From Microbacterium sp. AB (lineage in GTDB: Bacteria; Actinomycetota; Actinomycetes; Actinomycetales; Microbacteriaceae), in the NCBI RefSeq assembly GCF_032878875.1, contig NZ_CP118157.1, positions 1-64,000 of the forward strand: a DNA stretch of 64,000 nucleotides, written 5' to 3'. The notes beneath the pieces are model-generated. The model did not search any database. It was not told where the DNA came from and was given only the letters and a program-made list of their open reading frames with translations. This document shows, piece by piece, positions 60,656-64,000 of the stretch. How positions within the stretch are numbered: the stretch's first letter is position 1; every line of letters starts with the position of its first letter. A program made the position numbers and the translations under genes.

Positions 60656-62208
60656 GCGCTCTCGTCCCCCTCCTGGTCACCGTCCCGCTGCTGGGCGCCG
60701 CGCTCACGCTGATCTTCGGCCGGCGCCGTCGTCTCCAGGTCGCGGTGTCGATCCTCACGCTCAGCGTGACGTTCGTGATCGCCGCGACGCTCCTCGTCGC
60801 GGTCGACCAGGGCACGCCGATCGCCGTCTCGGTGGGCGGGTGGCCCGTGCCGTTCGGCATCGTGCTCTACGTCGACCGGCTCTCCGCCCTCCTCGTGGCG
60901 GTCTCGAGCGTGGTGCTGCTCGCCGTCCTCCTCTTCTCGGTCGGGCAGGGCGCCGCGGACGGCGACGAGGAGACCCCGGTGTCGATCTTCCACCCGTCGT
61001 ACCTCATCCTCGCCGCCGGCATCTTCAACGCGTTCATCGCGGGAGACCTGTTCAACCTCTACGTCGGGTTCGAGATCCTCCTCGTGGCCTCGTACGTGCT
61101 CATCACGCTCGGCGGGACGACGGCGCGCATCCGCGCAGGGGTCGTCTACATCGTCGTCTCGCTCGTGTCGTCGATCCTGTTCCTGTCGGCGATCGCGGTG
61201 CTGTACGGCGCCCTCGGCACCGTCAACATGGCGCAGATCGCCGAGCGGATGGTGGAGCTTCCCGACAACGTGCAGCTCGTGCTGCACGTGCTGCTCGTGC
61301 TCGCGTTCGCGATCAAGGCGGCCGTGTTCCCGCTGTCGTTCTGGCTGCCCGACTCGTACCCGACCGCGCCCGCGCCCGTCACCGCGGTGTTCGCGGGCCT
61401 CCTCACGAAGGTCGGCGTCTACGCGCTCATCCGCACGGAGACGCAGCTGTTCCACGACTCCGACATCAACATCGTGCTGCTCGTCGTCGCGCTGGCGACG
61501 ATGCTCGTGGGCATCCTCGGCGCCGTGGCGCAGGCCGAGCTCAAGCGCATCCTGTCGTTCACGCTCGTCAGCCACGTCGGCTACATGATCTTCGGCCTCG
61601 CCATCGCCACGGAGGCGGCGATCGGCGCGACGATCTACTACATGGTCCACCACATCGTGGTGCAGACGACGCTGTTCCTCGCCGTCGGCCTCATCGAGCG
61701 CCGGGCGGGGTCGACGTCGATCCTCAAGGTGAAGGGGCTCTTCGCGGCGGCGCCGCTGCTGGCCGCTCTGTACTTCATCCCCGCGCTCAACCTCGGCGGG
61801 CTCCCGCCGTTCTCCGGCTTCATCGGAAAGTTCGCCCTGTTCGAGGCGGCGGCCGACGTCGGCACGCCGATCATGTACGCGCTCATCGCCGGCGGCATCG
61901 TCACCTCGCTCCTCACGCTCTACGCCCTCATGCGCGCATGGAACCTCGCGTTCTGGCGTGAGGAGGAGGACTCGGCGGAGACCGAGGCGCGCATCTCGCA
62001 CCTCTCCGAGGCACCCGCGGCGGGCGTGCAGAACGAGCGCAGGGCGATCCCGCGGATCATGACGACCGCGACGGTCGGGATGGTCGCGGTGACGGTCGGT
62101 CTGACGGTGTTCGCCGGTCCGCTGTACGAGGTGTGCGAGCGCATCGGCCAGTCGCTCCTGGAGCCCATCTCCCTCGTCCAGCTCGAGAACGCGGAGGACG
62201 AGTCATGA
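60652..62208 (+). CDS. mrpD: Mrp antiporter subunit D
   Basis: 518 residues, about 14 transmembrane helices, NuoM/N-like. Visible: GDLFNLYVGFEILLVASYVL with the key glutamate, AFAIKAAVFPLSFWLPDSYP with the key lysine, and AELKRILSFTLVSHVGYM. It provides a second proton/cation channel of the Mrp complex. It overlaps mrpC and mrpE by four bases. Confidence 0.94.
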   Translation: MSALVPLLVTVPLLGAALTLIFGRRRRLQVAVSILTLSVTFVIAATLLVAVDQGTPIAVSVGGWPVPFGIVLYVDRLSALLVAVSSVVLLAVLLFSVGQGAADGDEETPVSIFHPSYLILAAGIFNAFIAGDLFNLYVGFEILLVASYVLITLGGTTARIRAGVVYIVVSLVSSILFLSAIAVLYGALGTVNMAQIAERMVELPDNVQLVLHVLLVLAFAIKAAVFPLSFWLPDSYPTAPAPVTAVFAGLLTKVGVYALIRTETQLFHDSDINIVLLVVALATMLVGILGAVAQAELKRILSFTLVSHVGYMIFGLAIATEAAIGATIYYMVHHIVVQTTLFLAVGLIERRAGSTSILKVKGLFAAAPLLAALYFIPALNLGGLPPFSGFIGKFALFEAAADVGTPIMYALIAGGIVTSLLTLYALMRAWNLAFWREEEDSAETEARISHLSEAPAAGVQNERRAIPRIMTTATVGMVAVTVGLTVFAGPLYEVCERIGQSLLEPISLVQLENAEDES

Positions 62209-62798
62209 GCCCGGACACCCCGCGCAGCATCCGGCGCCAGTTCTGGTCGCAGCTTCCGTTCTTCCTCTGGCTCGTCGTGCTGTGGATGCTGCTGTGGGGC
62301 CAGTTCACGGTGCTCGCGGCCCTCACGGGAATCGTGATCGCGGTCTTCGTGACGACGGTGTTCCGCCTTCCGACGGCCGACCTGTCGGGGCGCGTGAACC
62401 TCTGGTACGGCTTCCTGTTCGCCGTCGCGTTCCTCGCCGCCCTCGCCCGCGGAGCGCTGACGGTCGCCTGGCAGACGGTCGCCCCCGGCCATCCCGGCAC
62501 CGCGATCGTCCGCGTGCCGCTGCGGGTGGACGACGACCTCATCATGACCCATGCGGCCGTGGCGAACTCGCTCGTCCCCGGCTCCCTCGTGGTCGAGGCC
62601 GATCGGGAGAACCGCGTGCTCTACCTGCACGTGATCGGGGTGACCTCGGCGGAGGACGTCGAACGCCAGCGCCGCATCGCGCAGCGCTGGGAGGAGCGCG
62701 CGGTGCTCGCGGTGGGGTCGCGCGCGCACGTCGCGCTCATCCGGTCGGACGCCCCGCCCGTCGTGGACCGCATCGCCGCGGAAGGGGGAGGACGATGA
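62205..62798 (+). CDS. mrpE: Mrp antiporter subunit E
   Basis: 197 residues. Two or three N-terminal helices (FFLWLVVLWMLLWGQF, VLAALTGIVIAVFVTTVF, LFAVAFLAALARGALTVAW) precede a soluble domain of the MrpE family (VRVPLRVDDDLIMTHAAVANSL, VLYLHVIGV). Needed for complex assembly. ATGA overlaps at both ends. Confidence 0.92.
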   Translation: MSPDTPRSIRRQFWSQLPFFLWLVVLWMLLWGQFTVLAALTGIVIAVFVTTVFRLPTADLSGRVNLWYGFLFAVAFLAALARGALTVAWQTVAPGHPGTAIVRVPLRVDDDLIMTHAAVANSLVPGSLVVEADRENRVLYLHVIGVTSAEDVERQRRIAQRWEERAVLAVGSRAHVALIRSDAPPVVDRIAAEGGGR

Positions 62799-63061
62799 AT
62801 CCGCTCGTCATCGCCATCCTCGCGGTCTTCGCCGTCGCGTCCGCCCTGACGATCGTCAGGATGGTCATCGGTCCCTCGATCCTCGATCGCGCGGTCGCGA
62901 GCGACGTGCTGCTGACGATGGTGCTGTGCGTCCTCGGCGCCGAGGCCGTCATCAACCAGCACACGCGCACGCTGCCGGTCATGCTCATCATCGCGGCGAT
63001 CGGCGTCTTCGGATCGATCGCCGTCGCCCGTTTCGTCGCCAGGAAGGAGCGGGACCGATGA
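62795..63061 (+). CDS. mrpF: Mrp antiporter subunit F
   Basis: 88 residues with three transmembrane helices and the conserved RMVIGPSILDRAVASDVL loop containing the family-typical GPS and DR residues. The ATG at 62795 follows GGGGGAGGACG and overlaps the mrpE stop. Confidence 0.93.
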   Translation: MNPLVIAILAVFAVASALTIVRMVIGPSILDRAVASDVLLTMVLCVLGAEAVINQHTRTLPVMLIIAAIGVFGSIAVARFVARKERDR

Positions 63062-63405
63062 GCCTCGACGACGTCCTCGACACCGCGGCGCTCGTGCTCG
63101 TGCTCGCCGGCGCGCTGCTGTGCCTCACCGCCGCCATCGGCCTGCTGCGCTTCGCCGACGTGCCGTCCCGGCTGCACGCCGCGACGAAGCCCCAGGTGCT
63201 CGGGCTGCTGCTCATCTCCGTCGCGATCGCGCTGTCGCTGCGCTCGTGGTCCGTCCTCGCGGCGCTCGTCCCGATCGTCGTCATCCAGATGGCGACCGCG
63301 CCGCTCTCGGCCCATATGGTCGGACGTCAGGCGTACCGCAACGGCACGATCGACCGCGAGAACCTCGTCATCGACGAGATCGCCGAGGAGGACGACCGCA
63401 TCTGA
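63058..63405 (+). CDS. mrpG: Mrp antiporter subunit G
   Basis: 115 residues with three helices. The family motif [22 protein letters not shown] is nearly complete (LLRF, PSRLHA, K). Short acidic tail. Last gene of the operon, ATGA-coupled to mrpF. Its stop codon lies inside the stem of the hairpin shared with the convergent ald gene. Confidence 0.93.
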   Translation: MSLDDVLDTAALVLVLAGALLCLTAAIGLLRFADVPSRLHAATKPQVLGLLLISVAIALSLRSWSVLAALVPIVVIQMATAPLSAHMVGRQAYRNGTIDRENLVIDEIAEEDDRI

Positions 63406-63434
63406 CCCCGCGGCGTGCGGCGCGACGGGGTCAG
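63402..63434. terminator. Weak bidirectional hairpin spanning both stop codons
   Basis: CTGACCCC (63402-63409) pairs with GGGGTCAG (63427-63434). The left arm contains the mrpG TGA and the right arm contains the reverse complement of the ald stop codon. With 17 bases between arms and no T tract, termination would be weak. Confidence 0.35.
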
Positions 63435-64000
63435 CTCGCGAGCACGTAGCCGAGGGCCGCGGCGACGCCCGCGTTGGCGACGGCGCCGGCGCGGACGTTG
63501 AGGCCCCGTGCGAGAGCGGGGTCCGCGGCGGAGGCGGCGTCCCATCCGCGATCGGCGATCGCGGCGATGTACGGCAGCGTCGCGTTGGTGAGCGCGCGCG
63601 TGGAGGTCTCGGGAGCGGCCCCCGGCATGTTGGCGACGCAGTAGTAGAGGGCGTCGTGCACGCGGAAGGTGGGATCGTCGTGGGTCGTCGCGTGCGAGTG
63701 CTCGAAGCACCCGCCCTGGTCGATCGCGATGTCGACGAGCACCGCGCCGGGCTTCATCCCGGCGACCATCTCGTCCGTCACGAGCTTGGGCGCCGCGGCT
63801 CCCGGGATGAGCACGGAGCCGATGACGAGGTCGGCGGTGCGGAGCGCCTCGGCGATCGCGTATCGCGTGGAGTGCCGCGTCTGCAGCGCGCCGCCGTAGC
63901 GCTGCTCGAGCTCGCGCAGGCGCGGCAGGCTCACGTCGATCACCGTCACCTGGGCGCCGAGCCCCAGCGCGCTCGCGGCCGCGTGCTCGCCGGCCACCCC
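63431..64000 (-). CDS. ald: Alanine dehydrogenase, C-terminal part (partial)
   Basis: 190 residues run off the window edge; the full protein should be about 370. The visible part contains the end of the NAD-binding domain ([45 protein letters not shown]) and the typical ald C-terminus ([53 protein letters not shown]). It interconverts L-alanine and pyruvate with NAD. It converges with mrpG. Confidence 0.93.
   Translation of the reverse strand, partial: GVAGEHAAASALGLGAQVTVIDVSLPRLRELEQRYGGALQTRHSTRYAIAEALRTADLVIGSVLIPGAAAPKLVTDEMVAGMKPGAVLVDIAIDQGGCFEHSHATTHDDPTFRVHDALYYCVANMPGAAPETSTRALTNATLPYIAAIADRGWDAASAADPALARGLNVRAGAVANAGVAAALGYVLAS

Overview
The window is 64 kb of high-GC, densely packed DNA. 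The organism is most likely an actinobacterium of the family Microbacteriaceae, close to Microbacterium. The evidence is the conserved fhaA-fhaB-pstP-rodA-pbpA-pknA-pknB-crgA cell-division and cell-wall signalling cluster, the ppiA-rhomboid pair next to it, a NucS mismatch endonuclease in place of visible MutS/MutL, PASTA kinases, and many genes that appear to be transcribed without a leader. The genus is an inference. No rRNA, CRISPR array, transposase or phage gene is visible.

Layout. (1) 1-5764: start of a quinone-oxidoreductase-like gene facing a MarR regulator across three palindromic operators; a histidine kinase / response regulator / DUF4097 operon; a NUDIX hydrolase; type II dehydroquinase (aroQ); YbaK; a coiled-coil membrane protein. 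(2) 5861-8258: cyclophilin, rhomboid protease, an intergenic region with a phased run of DnaA-box-like sequences, and a sortase-like protein. (3) 8265-18424: an accessory block between the rhomboid side and crgA, holding an acyl-CoA-dehydrogenase-like flavoenzyme, a 1744-residue repeat surface protein ending in an LDATG sorting signal, and two large LuxR-type paralogues. (4) 18636-28017 (minus strand): the division/Ser-Thr kinase operon, then tRNA-Leu(CAG). (5) 28423-30140: a small membrane protein and a protealysin-like M4 protease that appears fused to its own emfourin-type inhibitor domain.

(6) 30180-41122: an IclR regulator faces a branched-chain-amino-acid-type ABC importer, followed by a cysteine amidohydrolase, two translationally coupled PuuE/cyclic-imide-hydrolase-like proteins (one lacking metal-site histidines), an MFS transporter and an Old Yellow Enzyme. 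I infer a catabolic operon for a cyclic imide or related small N-heterocycle. (7) 41176-46112: LacI-type regulator and araB-araD-araA for L-arabinose. (8) 46363-48577: cold-shock protein, a membrane-anchored coiled-coil protein, a HAD phosphatase. (9) 48637-56186: ROK repressor facing a sugar ABC importer (binding protein plus two permeases, no ATPase) and a GH38 alpha-mannosidase. (10) 56280-63405: nucS and the six-gene Mrp Na+/H+ antiporter operon (mrpA with fused B-like part, C, D, E, F, G). (11) The window ends inside alanine dehydrogenase.

Most operons here are tightly coupled through 4-bp ATGA/GTGA start-stop overlaps. The points most worth following up are the phased DnaA-box-like array at 7351-7530, the putative imide operon with its degenerate hydrolase partner, the RNA leader and surface-protein module at 9627-15001, the M4-emfourin fusion, and a repeated TANNNT-N6-start leaderless promoter pattern.
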